Source: Adineta ricciae (taxonomy: Eukaryota > Rotifera > Eurotatoria > Adinetida > Adinetidae). From it: a stretch of DNA of 64,000 nucleotides. Positions within the stretch are counted from its first letter, which is position 1. Each line of letters starts with the position of its first letter. Location of the stretch: assembly GCA_905250025.1 (NCBI GenBank), contig CAJNOJ010000027.1, forward strand, positions 496,001 through 560,000, given 5' to 3'. Positions 1 to 11,301 of this stretch are shown in pieces. The notes beneath the pieces were generated by a model that saw only the letters and a program-made list of their open reading frames with translations, made no database searches and was not told the DNA's origin. Both the position numbers and the translations under genes were made by a program.

Positions 1-2211
1 ATCGAGATTTATTCTCAAATCATCACGAAATGTAGGAGTCGTTTTCTCTTCTTAGCGTTCATTATTCTTCTTGTTTTTAGATGACAATGAGTATTTAGCA
101 TTTTATGGCCGAGCAAAAACATATGTGAAATTGAAACAATTCGATAATGCACTAACTGATACTGACCACGTTATTCGATTGAAACCATTCTGGAGAAAAG
201 TAAGACATATATTGGAAATGTAACTAGTAACCAATGATCTACACATAGGGTTATTATTGTCGTAGTCAAATCCTGTTTGAAACGAAGCGTTTTACATCAG
301 CATTATTATCGTCATTACATGGACTCACTATTGACCCCGACGATCAAACAGGAAAACAACTTATGGCTCAAGTATGTAATAATCATCTAGAGATTTTACT
401 TTGACGGATTAGATGCCTTTCTTGCAGCACCTTCATGCAGTTTTACATGATAATGATCAGCCGGAAGGTACATTTCCGACAGAAACACGATCATCCCCAT
501 TGATACCAAATGACACATCGACAATCGTAACTAATTCTGGTATGAGCAAATTTTAATTCATAAGAGAAACTACGAGGGTATTACTCTCTAAGTGATCTGT
601 CGTTTACCCGTAATAGATTCTAGTCATGACACGAACGCCTTCTTTTTCTTGCAGGTACATGTGGCACTAAATTACTTACATGTCGTTCAACATGTATGTG
701 CCCTTCGAACTAAAAATTTCTCTATTGATTTGTAAAACTTTAGCGACAAGTTCCTGTTTTTGTTCATTAGCTGATCATAAACAATTGTCTGTCAAAGATT
801 TCGAATGTTCTATATGTGTTAAGTATGTATACGACTGGTATTCAACGATTCTTGTCATGATATTCTTCGAACATTTTAGTCTATTGTGGCTACCGATGAC
901 AACACCTTGTGGACATGTTTTCTGTCGAGAGTGTCTAATTCGTTCGATTGATAATACGCAAGCTCAATGCCCAATGTGCAAGAACCCATTGGACGAAGTA
1001 CGGGCTTTTGTCTACAAAAAAGTTTGTCAACTCCTATCCTTGTTTGTTCAGTTTTTCCCATTGCTGATTCAATCCTACGTGAACACGACGGAAATCATTT
1101 CGCAAATAATTGAAAGTTTTTTTCCGGAGGAATATCGAGAACGACAAGCTCTACACGAACAAGAAAATATCGATGGGTAATGCACTACCCTGTAGTAAAT
1201 GTTCATCTAAAATTGCCTTTTTTCTTAGAGTACTAATTCCAAAGTTATTGTCAAATAATACTGACGCATCGACCATATTCGAAATTCCAATATTTGTCTG
1301 TGTATTACCTTTGCCGTTTTGTTCTTGTCCATTGCATGTATTCGAGCCACGCTATCGATTGTTGATACGACGCACAATGGCTACGCAGTCGAGAACGTTC
1401 GGCATGTGTACATACGACGAAGAAACAGAGTAAGACTATTAAGGGAAATATTCGATTTGAGTAGTTACATTTCTGAACTATGTACGTATATTGACGTACT
1501 TGTTTTTTGAGTCAAAGAAATGGCTTACTTGAGAAAGAATGCCGCAAAAACGAAGAAATGCATTAAATTTCAATGTACCTTTTCTTAGAATGTTTACCGA
1601 TTACGGAACATTGTTATACATTCGTGGTCTCGTATATACTCGTGACGGACGTTCCATTGTGGATACGATTGGTCGACGACGTTTTCGTGTTGTTGATCGA
1701 GGAATGAGAGATCAATATTACACGGCGCGTGTTCAACTTATACGAGATCATCCAATCGAACAAGAAGACTTTGACGGTCCGTTTGATGATTCATTTCTTG
1801 TTTTCAATCACTGCTCTCCTTTTGTGTTCTATTAGGTCTGTCTGAACTGAATCGTAATATCTATTCAGATGTTCGTCATTGGTTTGACCAACTCGACACA
1901 CATCGACAAGATTTAATCTCTCGTCAATTAGAAGAATATCCATCATGTGACGATTTCACTCGTGATTCAAGTAAAAACTGCATTGGAGTCTCACGATTCT
2001 CATTCATATGTCTTTTTTTTCTCTTCTATTAGCGGATGGGCCTAGTTGGGCTTGGAAAATACTGGATGTTTTGCCAATTGAATCCCAACTCCAGTACACG
2101 GCATTCATTTCTCAATCTTTGCGTACACGTTTACAAATAATCAAAGATACGATCGATTTTCTACAAAATCAAATTCAACCCGCAACAGTTTCTTCGAATA
2201 ATGATTCCTAA
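1..2211 (+). CDS. LONRF: LON N-terminal domain and RING finger protein (LONRF-like), 5' end outside window
   Basis: Probable E3 ubiquitin ligase. The gene enters from the left edge. Exons 1-31, 81-199, 249-371 and 428-539 encode TPR-like helices (FDNALTDTDHVIRLKP). A RING finger follows: FECSICV near 802, then TPCGHVFCRECL and CPMCKNPLDE at 903-996. The C-terminal half is a Lon-protease substrate-binding (LON) domain beginning FVCVLPLPF, CPLHVFEPRYRLLIRR, then RSIVDTIGRRRFRV and GPSWAWKILDVLP. This order (TPR, RING, LON) is the LONRF1/2/3 architecture. About ten short introns split the gene. The stop is at 2209-2211. Which vertebrate paralogue it matches cannot be decided here. The family call is firm; individual exon edges in the LON part are less so. 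Confidence 0.85.
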
Positions 2212-2843
2212 ACTATTTATTTTTTTATATTTAATTAGGATAAATCTCGGACGTCTTTTTTATGAGACTGAACGAAATGTTGAGCGAGTAAAAGAGTACC
2301 ATATTATTTTCTTTTCATTTTATAGTATTTAACATATGTGATGTGTTTTGTATCTCGATAAAAACTTCTTTTCTACGACTACAGGCATACTATTTTATCA
2401 TTTCTTCCGATTTCAATCCATCTCAAATAATAATAGACACTATACAGATATACATAAAATGAATCAAATTCAATTTCAACGGTTATTTCACACTAGTGAA
2501 TCATCGTGGACCCATAAACTAGACCTATTGTTTAGTGCTGTCCTCTATAAATTTCTAATAGCAATTAATTCATCCTGATAAGTATTTTTCTATACTGGAG
2601 TTTTTCGATTTTGAAAATATGTCAAAGCAACTAATTGCCAATAGGATGTTTGTTACTATAATCAGCCTCTTTAGCGGTAAATTAAAGTGTAGTTCAATTC
2701 AGTTCAATCTATACATACATACATACATACATATATTCGAATAATGAATCTAAATGCAACATTACCATCCACGGCTGCTAATCGTGCTTCGGTGGTAACG
2801 TATTTTTTATCAGAAAGTTTCTCATTCAATGATATGATAGGAT
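2212..2843. other. Intergenic stretch with a tetranucleotide microsatellite
   Basis: No convincing gene. It holds the 3' UTR of the LONRF-like gene and AT-rich DNA. The only distinct structure is a (CATA)n run at about 2710-2736. A 76-codon open frame at 2348-2578 has no recognisable motif. Confidence 0.6.
2710..2736. repeat. (CATA)n microsatellite
   Basis: About six CATA units ending in TATAT, seen directly. It lies about 110 bp before the likely start of the RNF212-like gene. Confidence 0.9.
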
Positions 2844-4060
2844 TTGGATTCATCCATGCTGAACAATAGTATCGGTGCGCCAACGCCGAAGTCAGTTCAA
2901 TCGGAGATGACGAAAACACCTGTACCTATACCTCACTTTACGACACCCGAATGGGTTCACTGTGAAGTTTGCAAACGACGCGAACATAATGGCACGAGCA
3001 ATACTCGATTACCATTAGCTTATTGTCATCCATGTGGCCATATCATTTGTCGAGATTGTGTCATGGAATCCATGAACAACAACAACAACAACAACAACAC
3101 TTGTAAATCGAGATATTTCTATTTGAGCTTTCTCTTCATAATTTTTCTAGGCATAATCTGTTCGAAATCTACGCATATCTATCCAATTAATTCTAATGTA
3201 AGCCACCCGTAATCAGTATTTGTGTGACTGCAACGCAATATTTAGTTGCCACCACAGATAAAAGTTTTATTTATACCACGCCATGAACTGATTCATGTTA
3301 CTGAAGTTCAAGTACGCGAACAAATCTGTAAACTTTATGCCAATATGTACAAACAGCTATTTGATGTAACAGTGTCGATATGTCATAAGAATATTTCTGG
3401 TAAGGAATTCTCTGTTTCATAGGTGTTTGATTATCAAGATTCGAAATGGAATCAACTAATGTTGCATAGAATCGAATATGTACGATGAATTGTGTTTATG
3501 AATTACAAAACTAATGTCTGATCTCATTTTTAGATGAGACAAATGAATAAAATCAAGAAGGGAATGACGGAGTTGGAAGAAACAAAACGTATCAACAAAG
3601 AGTTAGTTAAGATTTTCCATGAACACGAACAAATTCATCGTCAAGATGCTCGACATTATCAACCGGTATAGAATGACCACCAAAAAGTTGATTTCTCGTT
3701 TGATGTTCTTATTCAGACTACTCCGTCAGTACGACCAGCCTCTGTCGCATCATCAGTATCATTAAACTTCGGACCACAGCAACGACAACAAATGAATCCC
3801 AGCGCCTCATCAATTACGAAGCCGATGGCTATGGGTACATCACCAAGTCCTCATTTTCATCATCATGTTCCTCCACCTGAATCGGATAAATTAATGACTT
3901 ATGAACAAGCAATGATCTACGCTCATCCATCGTTGAAAGATGCTTGTAAGAATCGTTTTACGATCATCACATAGAAGATCTGAGATATTGTATTTTAGTA
4001 CGATTAGCACATCGTCGCAAAATGACATCGAAAAATAGTGGACCTATTACTTCGAAATAG
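2844..4060 (+). CDS. RING protein of the ZIP3/RNF212 (ZHP-3) meiotic crossover family
   Basis: Likely SUMO/ubiquitin E3 of the ZIP3-RNF212 type, which in other animals marks crossover sites on the synaptonemal complex. The start may be 2844 or the in-frame ATG 12 bp later. The N-terminal RING reads CEVCKRRE, then YCHPCGHIICRDCV and CIICSK; an AAC-encoded Asn tract (about 3076-3099) sits in the second zinc loop. After the RING comes a block with FDYQDSKWNQLMLHRIEYM, resembling the FQxxxRxxLLxxY segment of RNF212/ZHP-3. Then follow a coiled coil (MNKIKKGMTELEETKRINKEL) and a Ser/Pro/His-rich tail ending NSGPITSK. Introns are at 3102-3150, 3198-3245 and later ones. HEI10/CCNB1IP1 is the main alternative; its longer coiled coil fits less well. 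Confidence 0.65.
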
Positions 4061-4302
4061 ATTCGAATTTTTTATCATTTTTTCCTGTTATTTTATATTT
4101 TGTATACACATATAGATAAAAAATTTCCTACTTCGATGTCGATATAGAAACTAGCGTACTCTGTCGCTCATAAAATCTCATTGGTTCACTCTCGGATTCA
4201 TTTTACCTACTTTTTTTGTTTATTTGTTCTGTTCGTTCTGTTCTACTCGACACATTACATTGCCTTTCGTCCGTCCCTTATTCACAAACCACATTTAAAA
4301 AA

Positions 4303-4979
4303 ATGAAACTATTAGGCTCGTTAGAATTCTCCGATATGAATTTGGGTCCACCCAATAAAAATATTTCAATCCTCTGTCCATCATCTCGATTCACGGGCAG
4401 CCAAAAGTCCAAAGGCAAGTCTTATAACGTCGATGTTATTTTTCATCATGTCGACTTAGAACGTTCATACATATGTGGATACTTGGGAATAACGGGCTTA
4501 ATTGATGAATATCCAAAATTATCGACGTTCTTCGATGCAGAAATTATCTCAAAACGTTACCCATTCTTGACACGAAAATGGGAAGCTGATGAAGAAGTTG
4601 ATCGACAACATTGGAGTAAATTCGATGCATTCTTACCCTATGTAGACACATTCAACAACGATTCGTTTGATTATGATCAATTACAACGTGGAGTGAATTC
4701 CGATTTCGTTTTCATGAGATGGAAAGAACATTTTCTTGTTCCTGATCATACTGTCCGAAATATAACTGGTTCGTTTACTTCATTTAATTATTTCTTCGAG
4801 TCAAAAAAGCAAACTTTTCTTTTCTAGGCGCATCGTTTGCTGGCTTTTACTATATTTGTTTACAATTAAGTACAGGGAAACTACAGGGTTACTATTATCA
4901 CAATTCATCTGAATGGTTTCAAAGTTTAACTTTGGAACATGTTCCACAAAAAACATCGAGCGTGTTTCAATTTCGATAA
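4303..4979 (+). CDS. GID4: GID4, substrate receptor of the CTLH/GID E3 ligase
   Basis: Binds Pro/N-degron substrates for the CTLH ubiquitin ligase. Two exons (4303-4768, 4828-4979; 59 bp intron) give 205 residues. Signature blocks match vertebrate GID4 closely: [85 protein letters not shown], and the C-terminus ending SVFQFR. I chose the ATG at 4303 because it opens the conserved part. An in-frame ATG upstream at 4216 would add 29 residues with no family resemblance. Family length is normal, without the long low-complexity N-terminus of vertebrate GID4. Confidence 0.95.
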
Positions 4980-5391
4980 ATGCAGATTGATTTGTTTAAA
5001 GAACAAAGAAAAAAATTCTTTGCTTGTACGTGCGTGTATTCATTTGTTTCTTGTGTATTATATTGAACTGACTGGGAAACAATGTTACCTTATTTTTTAG
5101 TGTATGCGGTCTCCGTGCAATTCTTCTTACTATATATATATATATATATACATATATATATTTTTTGTTTGTGTGTCTGTCAATGTTATCTACTCAAAGA
5201 GAAATGATAGAAAGTTTAGAAATTGGGAGAAATTATACCAAATCGTGAATATAATAAATATTATTCTTTTGAATTGCTCCTCATTTTTCATCTGATTAGC
5301 AACACTTCGATGGGCAATAGACGTGATTTATGATGATAATTAACTGGTTTTGTATTTTGACTTGGAAAGCCAAGTGAAACAAAGCAATTTA
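4980..5391. other. Convergent intergenic stretch with TA microsatellite
   Basis: Lies between the 3' ends of GID4 (+) and the antiporter (-). It contains a (TA)n run at about 5132-5161 and otherwise AT-rich DNA. No coding signal. Confidence 0.7.
5132..5161. repeat. (TA)n microsatellite
   Basis: Alternating TA over about 30 bp with one C interruption, seen directly. Confidence 0.9.
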
Positions 5392-7283
5392 TCAAAAATT
5401 CGTCATATAAATCGGACGACGGGGACATACAGGCATTGCCACTATGTTACCAAGAACGGCTAGTTGGCCTCCTTCTGGATCTTGGTTAATTTGTGGATAA
5501 TTCAATTGTTCCTCAACTGTAAACAGTGTATTGAGTGCACCATTACTTGTCGATAGCTGTGCAGTCAAAGTAGATGAACTACGTTTTAGTTCATTTCTTT
5601 CCAAATCGGTAATTGGCTCTGTTTGATTCATATTGCTGTAGTCATCCATAACGATATCACCTTCTCGAATGTGTCGCAATTCATCGGCTACTTGTGGAGC
5701 TGACAGCTTTTTTATATTGAAATTTTTGCGATAGAGTAAATACAAGATAGGCGAGGTCAGAAATGTTAAGATCGTTGCCATTAATACGAATAACGCGAAG
5801 ATAATTTCCGAGATAACTTTCAATTGAACACCGATATTCAGAACAACCAATTGAACGATACCACGTGTGTTCATCAGAACGCCAATTGATAAACAATAAG
5901 ACCAAGGCTTCTTCGTACACAGTTTCGTCATCAATGCCACCGGCACAATCTTAGCTGTCGATGCTAGAATGAGTAGAACAACTAGTGTCCACCAAACTTT
6001 GCCGGAAGTAAGTAAATTCAAATGCGTATTAAGGCCACTATTTGCAAAATAGAGTCTAAAAATCAACACATATTTCGAATCACTTGAGATATTTCATCAA
6101 ACCAAGATAAAACGCTTACGGTAAGAAAAATTCTACGATGATAAGTTCGATTCGTACACCTAAAAAGTCTGTTAACTCTCCTTCGCGTGGAATGCATAAA
6201 CCGCTGATAAAAGCACCGAAAAAAGCATGAATACCTAGACAAACGGCGTGGAAAAGTATTTTCATAAACTTTTACATTGAAATCGATTTCAACTCTCACC
6301 CATAACTTCGGTTGTAAATGCCGAAACAATAAGTAATAGAAAACATCCAACAACTAAGTAAACATTTGTGTCATCGTGCCGTCGCCAATAATATTTATGA
6401 ATTCGTTTGAGAATTGGTCGAATAATGAGAACCATGATCGCGATAAAAGCTAATGTTAATAACAGTGTATAGAGACCTTGCAGAGCTGAACCTCCTGATG
6501 AAAATGCACTAGCAATTGCTAAGATTACCCAGACACAAATATCTTCTACAGCAGCTAATGAAATCGTTTGAATACCGATCGGTTTGTTTAATAGGTCCAT
6601 CGCATTGAGCAACGTAGCAAGTACAGGAAAAGCCGAAAAACCAAAACCAGATGCTATAAGAATAATATTTCATATCGTTAAGTTCATTCTGTCGTTGGCC
6701 TTACCAATAAATAATATAAATGCAGCTTTATTTGTATCTAGACCTGTGTTCATGTCATAAAGCCAGAGAGCTACGGCGCAGCCGATGCCAACTATTTGAG
6801 TGCATATTTGGTTTTCCCTATGGAATGATACATACTACTCACCTGGAATGATAATACTTGCGCAAGCAATTGGTATTGTAGTTTTCCAACTGGTTTTGAT
6901 TTGTTCGAGATCCAATTCAAGTCCAAGGAAAAACATGAAAAAGATTAAACCTAAATTTGCGATGAGCTGAAAGACGGGGATGCTTGAGGGCGGCCAAATG
7001 GCTTCGGTCCAAGCGTTAATTTGGCCTTTAGAATGAAGAAAAAGAACAAAATACTATTTCCTATCTATATATATATATATTTCTCCAAACCGAGAAGGGA
7101 TGGACCAAAAATGATTCCTGCAATAATTTGGCCAATAACTTGAGGTTGTCGAATGTATGAAAGAATTTTCGCCAGAATCTTGCATACAACTAACGTAATG
7201 AACACTTGCATTAAGAAAGTTGCCAATGGAGAATCACTCGGATTCTCGAAAAGCTTTACCATTATGAACAATCGACCTACCAT
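5392..7283 (-). CDS. CPA2-family cation/proton antiporter, Kha1/CHX-like
   Basis: Multi-pass membrane exchanger, probably K+ or Na+ for H+. Translation begins at an ATG at 7283; the conserved part starts NPSDSPLATFLMQ, then IRQPQVIGQIIAGIIFGPSL. Further blocks are LIFFMFFLGLELD, GFSAFPVLATLLNAMDLL, AAVEDICVWVILAIASA, EVMG followed by IHAFFGAFISGLCIPR, LYFANSGLNT and MNTRGIVQLVVLNIG. These are the motifs of fungal Kha1 and plant CHX exchangers, not of animal NHE or NHA. At least five short introns are seen, for example 7026 to about 7095, with phase-consistent GT-AG joins. The last ~100 residues form a hydrophilic tail with no recognised domain; yeast Kha1 is longer here. Horizontal origin is inferred from motif resemblance only. 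Confidence 0.85.
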
Positions 7284-7911
7284 AAACAAAGAGACTCATT
7301 GTTTTCCGTTAATATTGTTCGTCATACCGGATCTTTAATATATGCTCAGTACTGTTTGTATAAATTGATAGAGATACAGATAGCTAAGCACCCATGAATG
7401 ATACAGATGAGAAAAATGAAAGGAGAGAACATAGTTGTCGAGGATATTTATTAGCCAGCCCAGTATATTCGTTTGATAGGTAAAGATTGTTTGTCACGTG
7501 CCGATATACGTGCATATAATGGCGCTTTACATTTTTTTTATCAATAGAATGATGTTTGAAAAACAAAAATAAATAACTAATATATCTAGATACACTATAT
7601 CGATGAAAGGTATACTGCATGCGATGCATTCATCATTTGCTTTTCTTTTTACACCCTAGGAACAGGTATAGGCGTTGTCGTAATACATTTTTCGCGAAAC
7701 GATGATTATAAGTAGTTTACATAGTTTGGTGATGTCGCCCATTAACTCAAGGTTATCTTCTATTAAATATATATCGCGTTCTACCTCCGATAACTATCAA
7801 TACTCGTCGTCAGATGGGTTTCTAAATAGGCAGACAAATCATCACTGTATGTGGCATTTTTACTATAGAAGAAAAAGTTATTCGTCAAATTGTTCAACAC
7901 GTGAGCGAAAT
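7284..7911. other. Intergenic stretch, nothing recognised
   Basis: Between the antiporter start and the histidine phosphatase stop, both on the minus strand. Open frames at 7384-7629 (-) and 7702-7950 (+) lack any family resemblance and look like chance ORFs. Confidence 0.6.
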
Positions 7912-8568
7912 TTATTTCAAAATCAAACGTCGAAATTCAGCTCTTTCTAAATGTTTCAGATGTCTTTGTTGATTTGCATTTGGAAGACGTTGAAAAGCAG
8001 TTTGTAAAATTTGTAACGAATCGCCGTGGCTGACGAGAAAAATGGTTTGATTTTCGTATTTATCTTCAAGTTCCTTAACTAAAGCTGTTGTTCGTTCTCG
8101 AACGCTCTCCGGAGGTTCTACCTGATCAGTAACGTTTTTCGTTGGATTATCTTCATCAGTTTTCCAAATGAGCTCATAATTCTCATCACTTGTGCCATCA
8201 TAAATACCGAAGAAACGTTCACGTAAGCGTGGATCTAGCTGAACATCTGGTTTATTTCCATTAGATAAAGACAGAGTCGATGCGAGAATCTCGGCTGTCT
8301 CACGGGCACGACGAAAATCACTTGAGATAATTACATAAGAAGCATTAGGTGAGCTGCTCTCAAGAAACGATTTTGTATTTTCCACAACTTGTTTTTGTCC
8401 AGTTGGAGAAAGTCCATGGATGTTAGTTCCTACAGGTGGATGACTGCTGATAAGATGAGCAACGTTTGCTTCGGATTCACCATGTCGTACGCCAATGTAT
8501 TGATTACGAAGGCTATTAACATTAAGTAGCTGATTGGTAAACGACATGTGGTAAATAGAATGAGACAA
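7912..8568 (-). CDS. Histidine phosphatase (phosphoglycerate-mutase-like) superfamily protein
   Basis: Predicted phosphatase or mutase using a phospho-histidine intermediate. The single uninterrupted ORF of 218 codons carries the catalytic RHGESEAN motif (H29). It also has LSPTGQKQV, SSDFRRARETAEIL (the second basic pocket), LRERFFGIYDGT and LVSHGDS with the second catalytic His. The order and spacing are those of the branch-1 PGM-like phosphatases; length is normal. The start could also be the ATG at 8547, which removes only seven residues. Unlike nearly all neighbours the coding region has no intron. Substrate cannot be told from sequence; SixA/CobC/GpmB-like small phosphatases are all possible. 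A 14 bp palindrome lies 36 bp upstream. Confidence 0.85.
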   Translation of the reverse strand: MSHSIYHMSFTNQLLNVNSLRNQYIGVRHGESEANVAHLISSHPPVGTNIHGLSPTGQKQVVENTKSFLESSSPNASYVIISSDFRRARETAEILASTLSLSNGNKPDVQLDPRLRERFFGIYDGTSDENYELIWKTDEDNPTKNVTDQVEPPESVRERTTALVKELEDKYENQTIFLVSHGDSLQILQTAFQRLPNANQQRHLKHLERAEFRRLILK

Positions 8569-10449
8569 TACGAGTGTATGCGTTAAAACTAACTATCTAA
8601 CGCCGACGTCGACGTCGTTAAAACTTGTCGCTGATTCGTTATTACATTTGGCTATTTACAAATACTTTCGTTTATTTTGCGAAAAGAAAGATGTCCTTTC
8701 TCATAGTTGCCATTCATGGCTGTATCAAAGTTAGTTTCAATCTTCATTTCTATGTGAGTCGACCTTCACATCATTCAGTTAGAGATCCATGCCGTGTAAA
8801 CACCATTTCCCATTCGTCTTTTTCTCTATGTCGAAGAATGAGCCATACGTATTCTAGGGAGAGAACAATTGTTCATATCAAAACAACATCATTTGAACTC
8901 GATACAGGTCTAGTCGTAGTCAACCTCGTGAGTACCGATTGATTAACTTTCGGTCAATATAACTGAAAAGTAGCGGAGCGGCCGAATAGAAAACTAAAGA
9001 TAAGGATTTCAAGATTATGCTTCGTCACACTGCAATCTTATATGTGTGCTCTCGTCGCGTTCTTTCATTCGAAGTCACCCTGTGGACGATCCAGCATAGT
9101 TTTGTATGCAAAGTATTTTGTGTTTGCATAAATAAATAAATATACTGTTAGTAGTTGCTGCGCCAATGATGAAGTGGGCCCTCCTGTCTACCGACGGGCC
9201 ACAGCTATGCAAACGAAGGGAGGCAATTGTATCTCTGATATTTCTTTGTCGGAGTTTCAAGAAATGCATTTTTCAGCAAAATTGCGTTTATTGTCTCCCT
9301 TCTCCCTTGAAACAAATATCTGAACTCGCTGGTGCTTCGTTTCAAACTGAGAGTTACCGAATGAATACAAATAATAATACGAAGGAGAACAGGTTATACA
9401 GCGGGACAAGTTGAGCTGTCTCATTCATATACATCTTCATCCGTTTAGAATGCAAATAATACGAAAAGCGAGTTATCTCAAAGCAAAATAACCCGGATTT
9501 TATGATCAGTGTGTTTTTTTTTGAAAGAATGCGTGGCATAGTTCGCTATTGAAGTTCGTTTCAGACACTGAATTTAACTGAAGATGATTAAAACGAACGA
9601 TTTCTTGGCTTCATTTTAAACCAATAAAATTTTGCTTTCGTACCTTCGTTATGAAATTCATGTCTTTCCTTAAGCGATTAAAGTCACAATCGACTATGAA
9701 TATCCTGGCGCGATTTCTATATGTTATACTCTGTCATATATTTACATATCTACAGATCTTTCGTGTCGCGAACTGTCTCCCTTTTTCTTGAGTATAAATT
9801 GAAGCGAAAGTGAGATAAGATAACAGTTATTGCTGGCAATAACGGATAGTACATTATCATCACTCGTTGTTTTTTTCATTTTGAATATATGCATCCTATG
9901 CGCAGCTCGATGTTTCGATATACATATAGAAATATATGTGTTTTTCTTTCTCTCTCTTTCACTTCTATTTTGCGGTCTGCCATTTTGGATTTAGTTTGTT
10001 CCTTCGCTCCAGCTATTTTTCAACTGCAATTGATATCAGTCATTTTTCGTCCGGCTTATTAATGTTGAACTAGTTGGAGACTAAGTACAATAGAAAGCTG
10101 ATATTTAGTGCCAAAACTGGATAGCTGTATGTTTTCTTTCCTGCATCGCTTTCTAAAACAACGAGGGATTAGCGCGTGTTATTAATCAGTCGACGCTAAA
10201 ATAGAGATTGAATAGATTCTTTCAGTTAAACTGCCTTAGGACATTTGCCTGAACAGCAGAAGATGTAGGATCAAGTCCTCAACGCTTATTTTCTCCTCTT
10301 CTTCGTCTCCCCTGTTGCTCTAGTATGAAACTAGCGATTGTGTTCCAACTGATTTCGAACATAAATAGCTTTATAACTAACGAATATAACAAGTATCAAC
10401 ATATTATTTAGAGATCGCATAGAAATTTGGAAAAAAACAATTAGATTAA
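8569..10449. other. 1.9 kb without a supported gene
   Basis: Besides the palindrome at 8604-8617, it has a short inverted repeat at 9826-9843 (GTTATTGC, 2 nt, GCAATAAC) just after a TATAAAT at 9793. Open frames at 8625-8942 and 9166-9414 resemble nothing known. The last ~300 bp should contain the promoter of the PAN-domain gene. Confidence 0.5.
8604..8617. promoter_or_regulatory. 14 bp perfect palindrome flanked by 10 bp direct repeats
   Basis: CGACGTCGACGTCG is its own reverse complement and holds two overlapping GACGTC cores of the type bound by bZIP factors. CGTTAAAACT occurs at 8581-8590 and again at 8616-8625. It sits just upstream of the histidine phosphatase start. A regulatory role is inferred. 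Confidence 0.4.
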
Positions 10450-11301
10450 ATGAAGAATTTTATATGTATATTCAATTTAATTGGCTTATTCCTGGTAAAT
10501 GGCTTACATATTCCCCGCATTAAGCGTTCTGACGATTTTGATTGGAATGCAAAGGGATGGGCAGTGGGATGTGATTTTAAAGGAAGGAATTTAAAAGATA
10601 TCCGCGCTAGAAAACAACATTGTGTTACCGTTTGTGAAGAAACTCCGCAATGTACTCATTTTACATGGACGCCCTTTCGACAGGGTACATGTTGGATGAA
10701 AGCGGGACGTGTTAAAAAAAGCGATGCAGTAACATCAGATGACCCAGAAGCGATCTGCGGTTCACCACGTTTCGTCCGAGATTATAAGTATGGACAACCA
10801 ACACTTTGTAAGTCATTAGGGAACGACAGTGTCTTTTATTCTTGTTGATTTTGACTAATCTGTCGTTTACGAATCTTTTAGACGGTGGTTATTCAAACAA
10901 AGGTAAAATCAATTGGAATGGGAATAACTGGGCAATGGGCTGTGATTTTAATGGAAGAGAATTCAAATCAGTCCAAATGTCAGGTGAAGAATGTGGAGGT
11001 GCATGTGCAAAGAATCCACGATGTACTCATTTTACGTGGTCGAGTGATCGTGACGGTACATGTTCGATGAAATCAGGTTATGTCACACAAGATGATGCAA
11101 TAGTGTCTAAAGATCCAAAAATGGTTTGTGGCTCACCAACTTTTCCGACGAGTGGAGAATCAACGTCAAAAGTAATAAGTAGTGAGTAACTTGTTTTGTT
11201 ATCACTGATCGTATTTATTTGACAACTTTGTTTTGAAAATAGGTAACGTTTGTGGCAATGGAGTAGTGCTCCTGATTAATTCGACAATTTCTTGTTCATA
11301 G
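10450..11301 (+). CDS. Secreted protein with two PAN/apple-like domains
   Basis: A signal peptide opens the protein (KNFICIFNLIGLFLVNGL), followed by a possible dibasic processing site (RIKR). Two tandem copies of a ~75-residue PAN domain follow. Each contains GWAVGCDF or NWAMGCDF, a cysteine cluster, CTHFTW, GTCWMKxG or GTCSMKSG, and a closing CGSP. The copies lie in exon 1 (10450 to about 10809) and exon 2 (about 10882-11180). The third small exon adds a short tail ending at the TAG at 11299-11301. PAN domains bind proteins or sugars; the target here is unknown. The two copies are clearly related to each other, which points to internal duplication. Confidence is high in the domains and moderate in the last exon. 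Confidence 0.8.

Noticed and set aside
10051-10070. GGCTTATTA as a possible spliced-leader RNA gene start
   Set aside because: Only about nine bases resemble the bdelloid leader as I remember it, with no following donor site or Sm site.
10245-10300. Possible tRNA remnant with a B-box-like GATCAAGTC
   Set aside because: No cloverleaf can be folded: the acceptor and T stems do not pair and the A box is missing.
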